A DNA stretch of 29,510 nt from a virus (IMGVR_UViG_3300032307_000243:1-29510); one strand, 5' to 3'; positions 19,269-27,178 are shown, counted from the stretch's first letter. Notes: generated by a model from the letters alone, not told the origin. Translations and numbers: made by a program.

Positions 19269-21350
19269 ATGGCATATCAAGTTAGATTTACTGATACTAC
19301 TAAAACTCCGATCACAGTACAAGATCAAACTCTTAACACTGAAAAGAGTGTAGCGTTTGTTGGTAAAAATTATGCCGGTTATAGTCAAGCTATTGCAGAA
19401 AACTTTTTACATTTATTAGAAAATTTTGCAAAAAGTTCTCCCCCAACAACACCAATTACTGGACAATTATGGTATGATACCACAGTTGGGTCTAATAACC
19501 AACTTAAATTATACGATGGTACCAGTTGGGTAGCGGCAGGAAATGTTAAAAAATCAATTAATGCACCAACAACATCGGTCATTGGAGATCTTTGGGTAGA
19601 TACAGATAACCAACAGTTATATTTGTATAATGGTACAAGTTGGGTTTTAGTTGGGCCACAATATAGCATAGGTCAAAAAACTGGTGCAGAAGTTGAATTA
19701 ATTTCTGACACAGTCGGTGATAATATTAGACCATGTTTAACACTGTTTGTTAAAGATGAGCGTGTAGCAATTATAAGCGAATATGATTTTACACCTAAAT
19801 CAGCTATAGAAGGTTTTAGGGATATTAAACAAGGTATTAATTTATCTACAAAGAATTTTAATTCAAGCGTTACAGGTAATAAATTTTGGGGTACAGCAGA
19901 AAAAGCAGAAGCATTGATTGTAGGCGGAGCGGCTATTGCCGCTGCAAACTTCTTAAGAGGCGATGCAATCAGTACTACCAATTACGGGTTAAATGTTAGA
20001 AACAACGCAGGTGTTAGTATTGGTGGTGATCTTGCGCTGAGTATTAGTATTGACAGCAACACTGTTGTATTTTATAACAAAATATCTGGCTCAAGTATAG
20101 ATTTTAAAGTAAAAACAGCCACAAGTAATCCTACAGTATTAAGAATTGACAGTACAGAACGTGTAGGTATTAATAAAACTAACCCTGATGAAGCATTAGA
20201 TGTTACGGGCAATATTAAAACTAGTGGCCAACTTATTGTAGCAGGTACTGAAAATGCCACAAGTTTAGTAACAGGTAGTATTAAAACTAACGGTGGTGTC
20301 AGTGTTACGAAAAGCCTTTTTGTTGGAGAAGGTGTAAACGTAACTGGGTCTAGCTCATTAGAAAATATTTTACCAAAAACTGACAGTACATACAATTTAG
20401 GATCCAATGCAGTACGTTGGAGTAACATTTATGCAGATAATGTTACTGCTGATAATTTTACAGGTAGTTTTACTGGGTTTTTAACTGGCAATATTAGTGG
20501 TAGTGCCGGTAGTTTAGTTAGTAATACTGAATTTAGTTTAGGTGATAGATTAGACGGTTCAGGAAATATTATTCAAGCTAGTGATGTTGTTAGTACTGGG
20601 ATAAATTTTAATGGATCAACAACCTCTGGTAAAGTAGTTTTGACAGGTATTATTGCTAGTACATTCATTACTAACAAAACCCCATTATTAGATTCTTTTA
20701 GCACTGATGAAATACTTATAAGTAGAAGCGGAAATCTTAGAAAAAGTACAAAAAATACTTTTTTAAGAAACGTCCCAACAGTACCAACTGGTGCAATTTT
20801 TCCATTTGCAGGTACAGTTGCCCCAACAGGATATTTGTTCTGTGATGGTAGCGAGCAACTCATAGCTAACTATCCAGAATTATTTGCTGTAATTCAATAT
20901 AATTATAAACCTTTAAGTCTATTAGTAGGTGTTTCCACGTTTGCTATTCCAGATTTACGAGGAAGATTCCCACTAGGTAGAGATAATATGGGTAACGGCA
21001 GCGATAACCCAGCAAATAGAGTTACCGATGTTGCCGCTGACTCTGTTGGTGGTGTTGGCGGTAGTAGTGAAGTTGCACTTACAAGAAACAATTTACCAGA
21101 ACACGTTCATGATCTCAAAGGTAATGCAGGAAGTCAATTCTACGCATTTAGACCTAGTGCTGGATCACCTCCAGATACTAACGCTGAAGGTGCTAACGGA
21201 CTCGTTGCTAGTGGTCAAGGCCAACTTATGGTAGACAGTGGCGGCATATTTGTAGATGATTTGCCATCAAGTACTTTAGGTGTACCTGTTGGAGTAACAA
21301 ACCATTACCAAACATTTAATTATATTATATTCACAGGTAGGATAGCATAA
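19269..21350 (+). CDS. Tail fibre protein with C-terminal gp12-like tail-collar domain
   Basis: This is a 693-aa fibre protein. Residues 1-130 carry a domain shared with the next two genes: VGKNYAGYSQ, ENFLHLLENFA, and two 'G-[Q/D]-L-W-[Y/V]-D ... L-x-[L/Y]-Y-[D/N]-G-T-S-W-V' units ending in VGPQ; a third shared segment (FTPKSAIEGF, FWGTAEKAEAL) runs to about 220. The middle is a beta-rich shaft with YNLGSNAVRWSNIYADNVTA. Residues about 505-570 are a phage tail-collar domain (PTGAIFPFAG, APTGYLFCDGSEQ, FAIPDLRGRFPLG), followed by LPEHVHDLKG with an HVH at 612-614. In T4 gp12 an HxH motif holds a zinc ion at the trimer axis near the receptor-binding tip. The protein probably adsorbs to the host surface. 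GGAG at 19259-19262 lies 6 bases before the ATG; the stop overlaps the next start by one base. Confidence 0.85.
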   Translation: MAYQVRFTDTTKTPITVQDQTLNTEKSVAFVGKNYAGYSQAIAENFLHLLENFAKSSPPTTPITGQLWYDTTVGSNNQLKLYDGTSWVAAGNVKKSINAPTTSVIGDLWVDTDNQQLYLYNGTSWVLVGPQYSIGQKTGAEVELISDTVGDNIRPCLTLFVKDERVAIISEYDFTPKSAIEGFRDIKQGINLSTKNFNSSVTGNKFWGTAEKAEALIVGGAAIAAANFLRGDAISTTNYGLNVRNNAGVSIGGDLALSISIDSNTVVFYNKISGSSIDFKVKTATSNPTVLRIDSTERVGINKTNPDEALDVTGNIKTSGQLIVAGTENATSLVTGSIKTNGGVSVTKSLFVGEGVNVTGSSSLENILPKTDSTYNLGSNAVRWSNIYADNVTADNFTGSFTGFLTGNISGSAGSLVSNTEFSLGDRLDGSGNIIQASDVVSTGINFNGSTTSGKVVLTGIIASTFITNKTPLLDSFSTDEILISRSGNLRKSTKNTFLRNVPTVPTGAIFPFAGTVAPTGYLFCDGSEQLIANYPELFAVIQYNYKPLSLLVGVSTFAIPDLRGRFPLGRDNMGNGSDNPANRVTDVAADSVGGVGGSSEVALTRNNLPEHVHDLKGNAGSQFYAFRPSAGSPPDTNAEGANGLVASGQGQLMVDSGGIFVDDLPSSTLGVPVGVTNHYQTFNYIIFTGRIA

Positions 21351-22627
21351 TGGCGTATGTATTAAACAAAACTGACGGATCAGTTTTAACTGAATTGATT
21401 GACAGCACCATTGATCAAACAAGTACGGATCTTACACTGATCGGAAAAAACGTATCTAATTACGGTGAATATTTTAATGAAAATTTAATTAAACTTTTAG
21501 AAAACTTTGCCAATACTACTGCACCAAGTTTTCCAATATCTGGACAAATTTGGTACGATACATCAGATAATAGATTAAAAGTCTATGATGGCACACAGTT
21601 TAGAACTAGTGGCGGCCCTATTGTATCTGGTACTACACCCACAAATTTAATACAGGGTGATCTTTGGGTAAACAACATAACAAATCAAATGTATTTTTAT
21701 GATGGCATTGATTTGTTATTAGCTGGTCCTTTATATAGTGATGAACAAGGCATTTCTGGACCTGAAGTTGTAAGTTTACAAGATTCGTCAGGCAATTTAA
21801 AAGTTATTGTTAAAGAATGGTGCGGCCAAACTTTAATGGGAATTTATAGTAAAGACGAGTTTACACCTGCTTCACCAATTGACGGATTTACTGGAACAGT
21901 TAAAAAAGGATTTAATGCAGGTACACTTTCAGATTTTAAATTACATGCTACGGCAACCAAGGCAGATGGACTAACAAATCCTAGCAATCCAACTGGAAAT
22001 GCGTTAACTGCAACATCTTTTGTTAGTACGACTAGTAATAGTACAATGCAAGGTACACTATCTGTACAAAATGGAACACCATTAGTACTTGGGCCAAATC
22101 AAAACAACGAAGTTAGGATTAGTTCATCATCCTTTCAAATGGTCAGTAATAATTCTGGTCAAGACTTTGTTGTAAAAGTAAGAAATGCATCATTTACTAA
22201 TGATGCTATTATGGTAAAACCTTTAACATCAAGGGTAGGTATTTTTAATTCTACTCCAACAGCTACATTAGACGTTGGGGGAGATGTAAAATTATCAGGC
22301 GATTTAACACTAACTGCTGGGAAATTTAAGCCTTATTATAATAGAATTGTAACAACTCATACTGCTGTTTCTGGAGAAAGATTAATAGTTGATATTGTTG
22401 CTCCAATAACAATAACACTTCCAGCAAGCCCAGCAGTGGGTGATTACGTCACAATTATTGATGCTAGTAGTGCAGGTTTTGGCACACATAATGTAACAGT
22501 TGCAAGAAATGGCAGCAAAATCAATAATGCTACTTCAGATTTGGTAATAAATCAAAGTGGCAGAGCATTTACTCTTGTCTATGTAGGGGCGACAAGGGGC
22601 TGGGTTTATGAGAATAACCTAGTTTAA
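21350..22627 (+). CDS. Tail fibre paralogue with a beta-sandwich tip (425 aa)
   Basis: The N-terminal part repeats the scheme of the preceding gene: LTLIGKNVSNYGEYFNENLI, KLLENFA, GQIWYD ... LKVYDGTQF and GDLWVN ... MYFYDG, ending in LLLAGP near residue 127, then DEFTPASPIDGF. The body is shorter than in its neighbours. Residues about 330-425 form a distinct tip: a 'PITITLPASPAVGDYVTIID' run, VTVARNGSKI and FTLVYVGATRGWVYENN. That pattern is common at the ends of phage fibre proteins. No collar domain and no HxH motif are present. The start overlaps the upstream stop by one base (TAATG), so translation is probably coupled. It is likely a virion fibre or fibre-adaptor subunit sharing an attachment site with the two paralogues. 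Confidence 0.8.
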   Translation: MAYVLNKTDGSVLTELIDSTIDQTSTDLTLIGKNVSNYGEYFNENLIKLLENFANTTAPSFPISGQIWYDTSDNRLKVYDGTQFRTSGGPIVSGTTPTNLIQGDLWVNNITNQMYFYDGIDLLLAGPLYSDEQGISGPEVVSLQDSSGNLKVIVKEWCGQTLMGIYSKDEFTPASPIDGFTGTVKKGFNAGTLSDFKLHATATKADGLTNPSNPTGNALTATSFVSTTSNSTMQGTLSVQNGTPLVLGPNQNNEVRISSSSFQMVSNNSGQDFVVKVRNASFTNDAIMVKPLTSRVGIFNSTPTATLDVGGDVKLSGDLTLTAGKFKPYYNRIVTTHTAVSGERLIVDIVAPITITLPASPAVGDYVTIIDASSAGFGTHNVTVARNGSKINNATSDLVINQSGRAFTLVYVGATRGWVYENNLV

Positions 22628-22634
22628 ATAAATA
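22627..22634 (+). promoter_or_regulatory. T4-type late promoter motif AATAAATA
   Basis: AATAAATA matches NATAAATA and overlaps the last base of the upstream stop codon. It lies 20 bases before the ATG at 22654, with AGGGG at 22641-22645 as the ribosome site. The spacing matches the motifs before the genes at 18659 and 24165. Confidence 0.6.
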
Positions 22635-22653
22635 TAGAAAAGGGGTTTAGGGA

Positions 22654-24129
22654 ATGCCTTATAACATTAATAGATACAACGGAACATTGTTAACTACTGT
22701 AGAAGACGGTACAGTTGACACAACCTTAGATATCAAACTTATCGGTAAAAATTACGCAGGTTACGGCGAAGTTCAAAATGAGAATTTTGTACATCTTTTA
22801 GAAAATTTTGCTGGAACTGGCGAACCAGCAAAGCGAACTACTGGTCAAGTTTGGTATGATAGTGCCAATAAAAAGTTAAAATTTTATGACGGTACTAAGT
22901 TTAGAACAACTGGTGGCGCTGAAGTGGGCACCACAGAACCAGTAGGTTTAACTACAGGTGACTTTTGGTTCAACACGTCAACCAATCAACTGTATGCTTG
23001 GGATGGCGGCGAGTTTATTTTAGTTGGTCCACAAGCAGTTGCTGATGCAGAAACTACACAATTACGTTCTAGAAGCGTTGTAGATACTGCAAGTGCAACT
23101 CATGCTATTGTTGAAGCAGTTATAGATGGATCAACTGTTTATGTTATTAGTAGTGACGAGTTTACCCTAAATAATTCCCTTAATCCTATTACTGGTTTTA
23201 GTGTAATCAAAAAAGGTATTACCCTAATAAACACACCAAACGTAACTGGTGGAGTTGAAGTGGCTGGGGTAACTAGCTCTGATCATAGATTTTGGGGAAC
23301 ATCATCAAACGCATTAAAACTTGGCGGTGTTGATGCAAGTTTGTTTACAAGAAAAGACGTTTCAGAATACCCATCAGCAATACAAAGATTTGCTGACATT
23401 GGTTATACTGTAGGTAATGATAACGATTTACGTGTTTACATTGATGGAACAACCCCAACAATCCAAAATGATCTAAGTGATAGTATAGTTTTCAAAACTA
23501 CACTAAGCGGAACAAAGATTCCACTTAGATTAGTAGGAGCTGATTTATTGCCTGGTGTTAATAATACATCAAATATTGGATCTAGTGCTTTAAGATATGC
23601 AACAATTTTTGCTACAAGTTTTAATGGTACAGCAACACAGTCTGATACATTAAATGTTGGTGGAACTTATAGAACTGCTTCAACTGCATCAAGTGTTAAC
23701 ACTATTGCGGCCAGAGATGGATCAGGCAACATTTATGCTAATCGTTTTGAAGGTGTTGCTTCTGAAGCAGAATACGCTGACTTAGCTGAAAAATATTTGA
23801 CTGACGCTGAGTATACGGTTGGAACAGTTGTTACAGTTGGTGGTGAAAAAGAAGTTCGTGCATCAGTTTTTGGTGATCGTGCAATTGGCGTAATTTCAGC
23901 AGCACCTGCGTATCTAATGAACAGCAAAGCAGATGGACAACCAGTAGCACTTAAAGGCCGTGTGCCAGTACGTGTTGTGGGGTCTATAAAGAAAGGCGAT
24001 AGATTAGTTGCATCAGACAATGGATGTGCCATACATGCTAGTTTCCATCAGTTTGCTGATGTGTTTGGAATAGCACTTGAGTCAAATAATGATGTAGCTG
24101 AAAAATTAGTTGAAGCAGTGATACTGTAA
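22654..24129 (+). CDS. Tail fibre paralogue with a third type of C-terminal domain (491 aa)
   Basis: The N-terminus again shows the shared domain: IKLIGKNYAGYGEVQNENFV, HLLENFA, GQVWYD ... LKFYDGTKFRTTGGA, GDFWFN ... LYAWDGGEF and LVGPQ at about 124-128, followed by DEFTLNNSLNPITGF and FWGTSSNALKLGG. A shaft segment SNIGSSALRYATIFATSFNG parallels the one in the first paralogue. The last 125 residues are different: ASEAEYADLAEKYLTDAEY, GTVVTVGGEKEVRAS, then GVISAAPAYLMNS, KGRVPVRVVGSIKKGDRLVA and a final 'VEAVIL'. This closing domain is of a type seen in marine phage fibres, and its role is not known to me. The gene has its own late-promoter motif and AGGGG ribosome site upstream. Confidence 0.8.
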   Translation: MPYNINRYNGTLLTTVEDGTVDTTLDIKLIGKNYAGYGEVQNENFVHLLENFAGTGEPAKRTTGQVWYDSANKKLKFYDGTKFRTTGGAEVGTTEPVGLTTGDFWFNTSTNQLYAWDGGEFILVGPQAVADAETTQLRSRSVVDTASATHAIVEAVIDGSTVYVISSDEFTLNNSLNPITGFSVIKKGITLINTPNVTGGVEVAGVTSSDHRFWGTSSNALKLGGVDASLFTRKDVSEYPSAIQRFADIGYTVGNDNDLRVYIDGTTPTIQNDLSDSIVFKTTLSGTKIPLRLVGADLLPGVNNTSNIGSSALRYATIFATSFNGTATQSDTLNVGGTYRTASTASSVNTIAARDGSGNIYANRFEGVASEAEYADLAEKYLTDAEYTVGTVVTVGGEKEVRASVFGDRAIGVISAAPAYLMNSKADGQPVALKGRVPVRVVGSIKKGDRLVASDNGCAIHASFHQFADVFGIALESNNDVAEKLVEAVIL

Positions 24130-24137
24130 TATAAATA
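24130..24137 (+). promoter_or_regulatory. Perfect T4 late promoter motif TATAAATA
   Basis: TATAAATA is identical to the T4 late-promoter -10 element recognised by the gp55 sigma factor. It begins one base after the upstream stop codon, 35 bases before the ATG at 24165, with AGAGAG (24151-24156) as the probable ribosome site. Confidence 0.7.
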
Positions 24138-24164
24138 GAAAGCAATTAAAAGAGAGAATTAGAC

Positions 24165-25130
24165 ATGCCAGGATCAGCAGGAATTTATCCAAAGAATGAC
24201 GGTGATACCATTTATGCAGCCGATTACAACAATATTCAAGATACTGTTCAAACCCTTTTAGGCACAGGTCTTGCTGATCAAGGTTACGGTCAAGCCGTTG
24301 CTTCTACTCAAGTAGCAGTTGATACTAAAGTAACTGTAAGTCAGTGGACTACACTAAGAGGTGATTTACTTAAGATACGAACACATCAAACAGGTGTGGA
24401 CGAAACTGGTAACTTAACAGTGCCAACAACTAGTGATAAAATTACTAATGAGTTTGTAAATCAATATAAAACATACGGAACAACTGCTACTACTAACAGA
24501 TTCACGATTGCTAGTAATCAAGGACAAGAAGAGGCATTTGTTTCTAGACAAAGAACAACTGCTTGGAATGGAGTATTAACTCACACAGTTACAGTAACAT
24601 TTGCCAGCGCAAATGCAGCTCGTCATTGGTTCAATGCAGGCGGACAATTTAGATTTACTGCCAGCAGAACAGGCGGAAGTGCATCTACTAAAAACAGCGT
24701 TTGGGAAACACTATTAAGTGACATGGCAGTTATCACACTTGCAGCCAACGGTACTACTTATAGTGGTACTGGCGGAACAGCTCAAACTAGTACTGGGTGG
24801 TATCAGTTAACTACATCTAACACAAAGATTTTTGAAAAACCAGCTGCCGCAGGTGTTTATAATGAAAATGATTATAACATCAATGCTCGTAAAAATGCCA
24901 ATGACAATACAGCAACTGAATTAACACTTACTATTGAATTTAGAGATGATGATTCAGGTGATCAAAGACCTGTAGATCCAGGCACATTAGGTGCTGATGG
25001 TTTAGGTACAGCAGGACCTGGTATTGATGAAGATGTTGACGGAACATTGACTAGCGTAGTTAGAATTTTTAGACCAATCGGCAGCAACGTTGAATTAACT
25101 GCACCCGCAGTTTCTGAATCAGGTCTATAA
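24165..25130 (+). CDS. Putative virion structural (tail/fibre-associated) protein, 321 aa
   Basis: The N-terminus GDTIYAADYNNIQDTVQTLL is of a form common at the start of phage tail and fibre proteins, where it acts as an assembly or attachment helix. The middle has a beta-rich segment (THTVTVTFASANAARHWFNA, GGQFRFTASRTGGSASTKNS, then VWETLLSDM), a recurrent pattern in marine phage structural proteins: Trp-Phe-Asn-x-Gly-Gly followed by an Arg-Thr-Gly-Gly turn. The end is acidic and glycine-rich (GTLGADGLGTAGPGIDED) before a final strand VVRIFRPIG. There is no signal peptide or membrane segment. It is the last gene of the late structural block and has a perfect TATAAATA motif upstream. Direct function is not known. 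Confidence 0.7.
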   Translation: MPGSAGIYPKNDGDTIYAADYNNIQDTVQTLLGTGLADQGYGQAVASTQVAVDTKVTVSQWTTLRGDLLKIRTHQTGVDETGNLTVPTTSDKITNEFVNQYKTYGTTATTNRFTIASNQGQEEAFVSRQRTTAWNGVLTHTVTVTFASANAARHWFNAGGQFRFTASRTGGSASTKNSVWETLLSDMAVITLAANGTTYSGTGGTAQTSTGWYQLTTSNTKIFEKPAAAGVYNENDYNINARKNANDNTATELTLTIEFRDDDSGDQRPVDPGTLGADGLGTAGPGIDEDVDGTLTSVVRIFRPIGSNVELTAPAVSESGL

Positions 25131-25140
25131 ACCAAAATAC

Positions 25141-25169
25141 TTGACTTTTAACTCCTCACTCTTTATAAT
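25141..25169 (+). promoter_or_regulatory. Sigma70-type promoter TTGACT-17 bp-TATAAT
   Basis: TTGACT (25141-25146) is one base from the -35 consensus, TATAAT (25164-25169) is a perfect -10, and the spacer is the optimal 17 bp. The expected start is near 25175-25177, giving a leader of only about 10-12 bases that begins at the Shine-Dalgarno GAGGAG. It opens the glycosyltransferase cassette and, being host-like rather than late-type, suggests early or middle expression. Confidence 0.75.
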
Positions 25170-25183
25170 AGAGTAGAGGAGTT
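25150..25183 (+). promoter_or_regulatory. Hairpin sequestering the ribosome-binding site of the 115-aa gene
   Basis: AACTCCTC plus ACTCT (25150-25162) pairs with AGAGT (25170-25174) and GAGGAGTT (25176-25183), with one bulged A at 25175 and a 7-base loop TTATAAT: 13 base pairs. The 3' arm contains the Shine-Dalgarno GAGGAG (25176-25181), 5 bases from the ATG at 25187. In read-through RNA from the structural genes the site would be paired. RNA from the promoter nested in this region would lack the 5' arm. A terminator role is less likely because only TTTCT follows the stem. Confidence 0.65.
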
Positions 25184-25186
25184 TCT

Positions 25187-25534
25187 ATGGATGACAAGCT
25201 AAAACAAGCATTTGAAGTTGCCAATTATATGACCACGTTGGCTGATCAAAAGCGAATATTAGTTGAAGAATACCATCAAAATATCATATATTTTTTTAAT
25301 GGTGGGTGTTTTCGTGCTGATAGAGAATTAATCAATTTCGTAAAAACATTGATTGATTTAGGCAGAAACGATACTGTTCTTATTGACAGTAACAACATGC
25401 CAGTAGATATAAAAAATCTAAAGAGTTTTTTAGATGAGATATTGGACACACATTTTTCAGCTATAAATTCTTATCATAACAAATACCAAAAACTTAGATC
25501 TTCTAGATCCGTTGAAAGTATCTTGGATCTATGA
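25187..25534 (+). CDS. Orphan 115-aa protein, first gene of the glycosyltransferase cassette
   Basis: I do not recognise this family. The product is a mostly helical, charged, soluble protein: an N-terminal helix KLKQAFEVANYMTTLADQKR followed by a short beta segment NIIYFFNGGCFRA, a second helix ELINFVKTLIDLGR, a strand TVLIDSNNMPVDI and a final helix with an SYHNKYQKLRSSRS run. No membrane segment, signal peptide or catalytic motif is visible. The Shine-Dalgarno GAGGAG (25176-25181) is strong and lies inside the hairpin described at this position. The stop TGA overlaps the start of the following glycosyltransferase gene (ATGA), so the two are probably translationally coupled and act together. 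Confidence 0.75.
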   Translation: MDDKLKQAFEVANYMTTLADQKRILVEEYHQNIIYFFNGGCFRADRELINFVKTLIDLGRNDTVLIDSNNMPVDIKNLKSFLDEILDTHFSAINSYHNKYQKLRSSRSVESILDL

Positions 25535-26358
25535 CTCAAGGAATTTTGATATTTGCTTTCAATAATTCTGAAATAGACTATGTGTCTATTGCTGCCTACG
25601 CCGCTAAACAGGCTAAAAAATTCTTAAATTTACCTGTGTCTATAGTTACAAATCAATCTAGTTACGTGCAAGATAAATTTTCAGAAGTTTTTGACAAAGT
25701 TATTTTGTTTAATGATACAAGTACGCAAGTAAAAAGATTTTATAATGGATCTGACAGTTATAAATCAGCAGTTTGGCATAACGCTTCTAGATCAAATTGT
25801 TATGACTTTACACCATATGATGAAACTTTGGTAATTGATTCTGATTTTATTATAAACAGTGATTTTTTAAAATACTGCTGGACTCAACCTAATGATTTTT
25901 TAATTTATGATAATTCATTAGATTTAGCTAGTTGGCGTGATACATCAGAGTTTGACTACATTAGTCAGTATAGTATTAAATTTTATTGGGCAACTGTGTT
26001 CTTTTTTAGAAAAAATAAAAAAACAGAATTATTTTTTAATCTAGTCGAATACATTAAAAACAACTGGAACTATTATCAAAGATTGTATCAGTTGCCTAGT
26101 TTAAAATTTAGAAATGACCATGCATTTAGTATAGCTATTAATATTTTAGGCAATGATTTTGTAACTACTATCCCAAACAAATTAGCGTATATTACTGATA
26201 GAGATTATCTTTTAGAACATACTGATACAAAAATGAAATTTTTAATTCAGAAAAAAGGCCTATCAGATCAATATACAGCAATAAGCACTGCTAATATGGA
26301 TATGCATGTAATGTCAAAATACAGCCTGTTACAAGTTATAGGAAATAATAATGAGTAA
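25531..26358 (+). CDS. Putative GT-A-fold glycosyltransferase (DSD motif)
   Basis: The 275-aa product has a Rossmann-like start GILIFAFNNSEIDYVSIAAY and KKFLNLPVSIVTNQ, then TLVIDSDFII with D103-S-D105 as the likely DxD motif, which in GT-A glycosyltransferases holds the metal and nucleotide-sugar. Later comes YWATVFFFRK (about 150) and RNDHAFSIAINIL (about 195), in the places where the next gene has NCYLGVHYFQK and SMDLNASLAI; the two are paralogues. There is no membrane anchor. The C-terminal HxxGxxKPW-like element of family GT8 is replaced by MDMHVMSKYSL. Sugar donor and acceptor cannot be told. It overlaps the upstream gene by 4 bases and the downstream gene by 8. Confidence 0.65.
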   Translation: MTQGILIFAFNNSEIDYVSIAAYAAKQAKKFLNLPVSIVTNQSSYVQDKFSEVFDKVILFNDTSTQVKRFYNGSDSYKSAVWHNASRSNCYDFTPYDETLVIDSDFIINSDFLKYCWTQPNDFLIYDNSLDLASWRDTSEFDYISQYSIKFYWATVFFFRKNKKTELFFNLVEYIKNNWNYYQRLYQLPSLKFRNDHAFSIAINILGNDFVTTIPNKLAYITDRDYLLEHTDTKMKFLIQKKGLSDQYTAISTANMDMHVMSKYSLLQVIGNNNE

Positions 26359-27178
26359 AGGGCATGTATTTTTAGCACAAAATAGTTCTGTTGATTATGT
26401 AACACAGGCTTATATGTTAGCTTGTACTATAAAACACAATAATAAAGTTCATAATCAAACTTGTTTAATTACTTCTGATAACGTACCTGATGAATATAGG
26501 CACGTATTTGATTATATCGTTCCAATACCAGGATATGATGATGCACAAAATAGTCAATGGAAAATACACAATCGTTGGAAAATCATACATGCAACACCTT
26601 TTAGAGAAAATTTAGTTTACGATACTGACATGTTGTTAGTTAGTTCTAATGACCATTGGTGGGATTTTTTGTCTAAGAAAGATGTGGTGTTAACTAGTTG
26701 TGTAAGGGATTACAAAGGAAGAATTGTAACTAATGATTTCTATAGAAAAACCTTCACAGAAAATAATTTACCAAATTGTTATCTAGGCGTACACTATTTT
26801 CAAAAAACTAATCGAGCATACGAATTTTATAAATGGTTAGAAATTATTACTAATAACTATGAATCCTTTTATGAAAAATTTGCCCCAAAGCATAAACAAA
26901 AATTTTGTAGTATGGATTTAAATGCTAGTTTAGCAATCAAATTTATGGATGCTGAACATGATTTTATGCTAGATATAACTACACCTTCGTTTATACATAT
27001 GAAACCCGCAATACAAGGATGGTCATCGGCAAATAAATCATGGCAGGATACTGTAGCATATGATTATAATGGTAATTTAACTGTTGCTAATATTAAACAA
27101 CAGGGTGTTTTTCATTATACGGAAGATGATTTTGTAAATAATAGGATTTTAGAAAAAATAAATGGATTATCTTACTGA
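26351..27178 (+). CDS. Putative GT-A-fold glycosyltransferase (DTD motif), paralogue of the preceding gene
   Basis: The 275-aa product opens with GHVFLAQNSSVDYVTQAYML and TCLITSDNVPDE, then a basic-aromatic stretch QWKIHNRWKI and NLVYDTDMLLV with D91-T-D93 as the probable DxD metal/nucleotide-sugar site. NCYLGVHYFQK (about 142-152) and SMDLNASLAI (188-197) correspond to elements of the preceding protein. FIHMKPAIQGW (215-224) places a His followed by Lys-Pro near the C-terminus, as in GT8-type enzymes. It has the same length as its neighbour, so a gene duplication is likely. The gene overlaps its neighbours by 8 bases upstream and 17 downstream. Substrate is unknown; candidates are virion fibres or host glycans. 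Confidence 0.65.
   Translation: MSKGHVFLAQNSSVDYVTQAYMLACTIKHNNKVHNQTCLITSDNVPDEYRHVFDYIVPIPGYDDAQNSQWKIHNRWKIIHATPFRENLVYDTDMLLVSSNDHWWDFLSKKDVVLTSCVRDYKGRIVTNDFYRKTFTENNLPNCYLGVHYFQKTNRAYEFYKWLEIITNNYESFYEKFAPKHKQKFCSMDLNASLAIKFMDAEHDFMLDITTPSFIHMKPAIQGWSSANKSWQDTVAYDYNGNLTVANIKQQGVFHYTEDDFVNNRILEKINGLSY

Noticed and set aside
19385-21091. Several antisense frames of 60-118 codons within the first fibre gene
   Set aside because: All are embedded in a protein with recognisable domains on the + strand; none has a start site or family motif.
21028-21234. A 68-codon + strand frame overlapping the collar region of the first fibre gene
   Set aside because: It covers the collar tip in another frame, where the main frame has the conserved HVH motif, and it has no recognisable features.
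25150-25188. The hairpin before the 115-aa gene as a rho-independent terminator
   Set aside because: The stem is strong, but only TTTCT follows, the stem is not G/C-rich at its base, and the 3' arm doubles as the ribosome site. Partial termination cannot be excluded.
25531-27178. T4-like DNA glucosyltransferases acting on modified cytosine
   Set aside because: The T4 alpha- and beta-glucosyltransferases have the GT-B fold. These proteins show a single DxD motif in a GT-A-like order.
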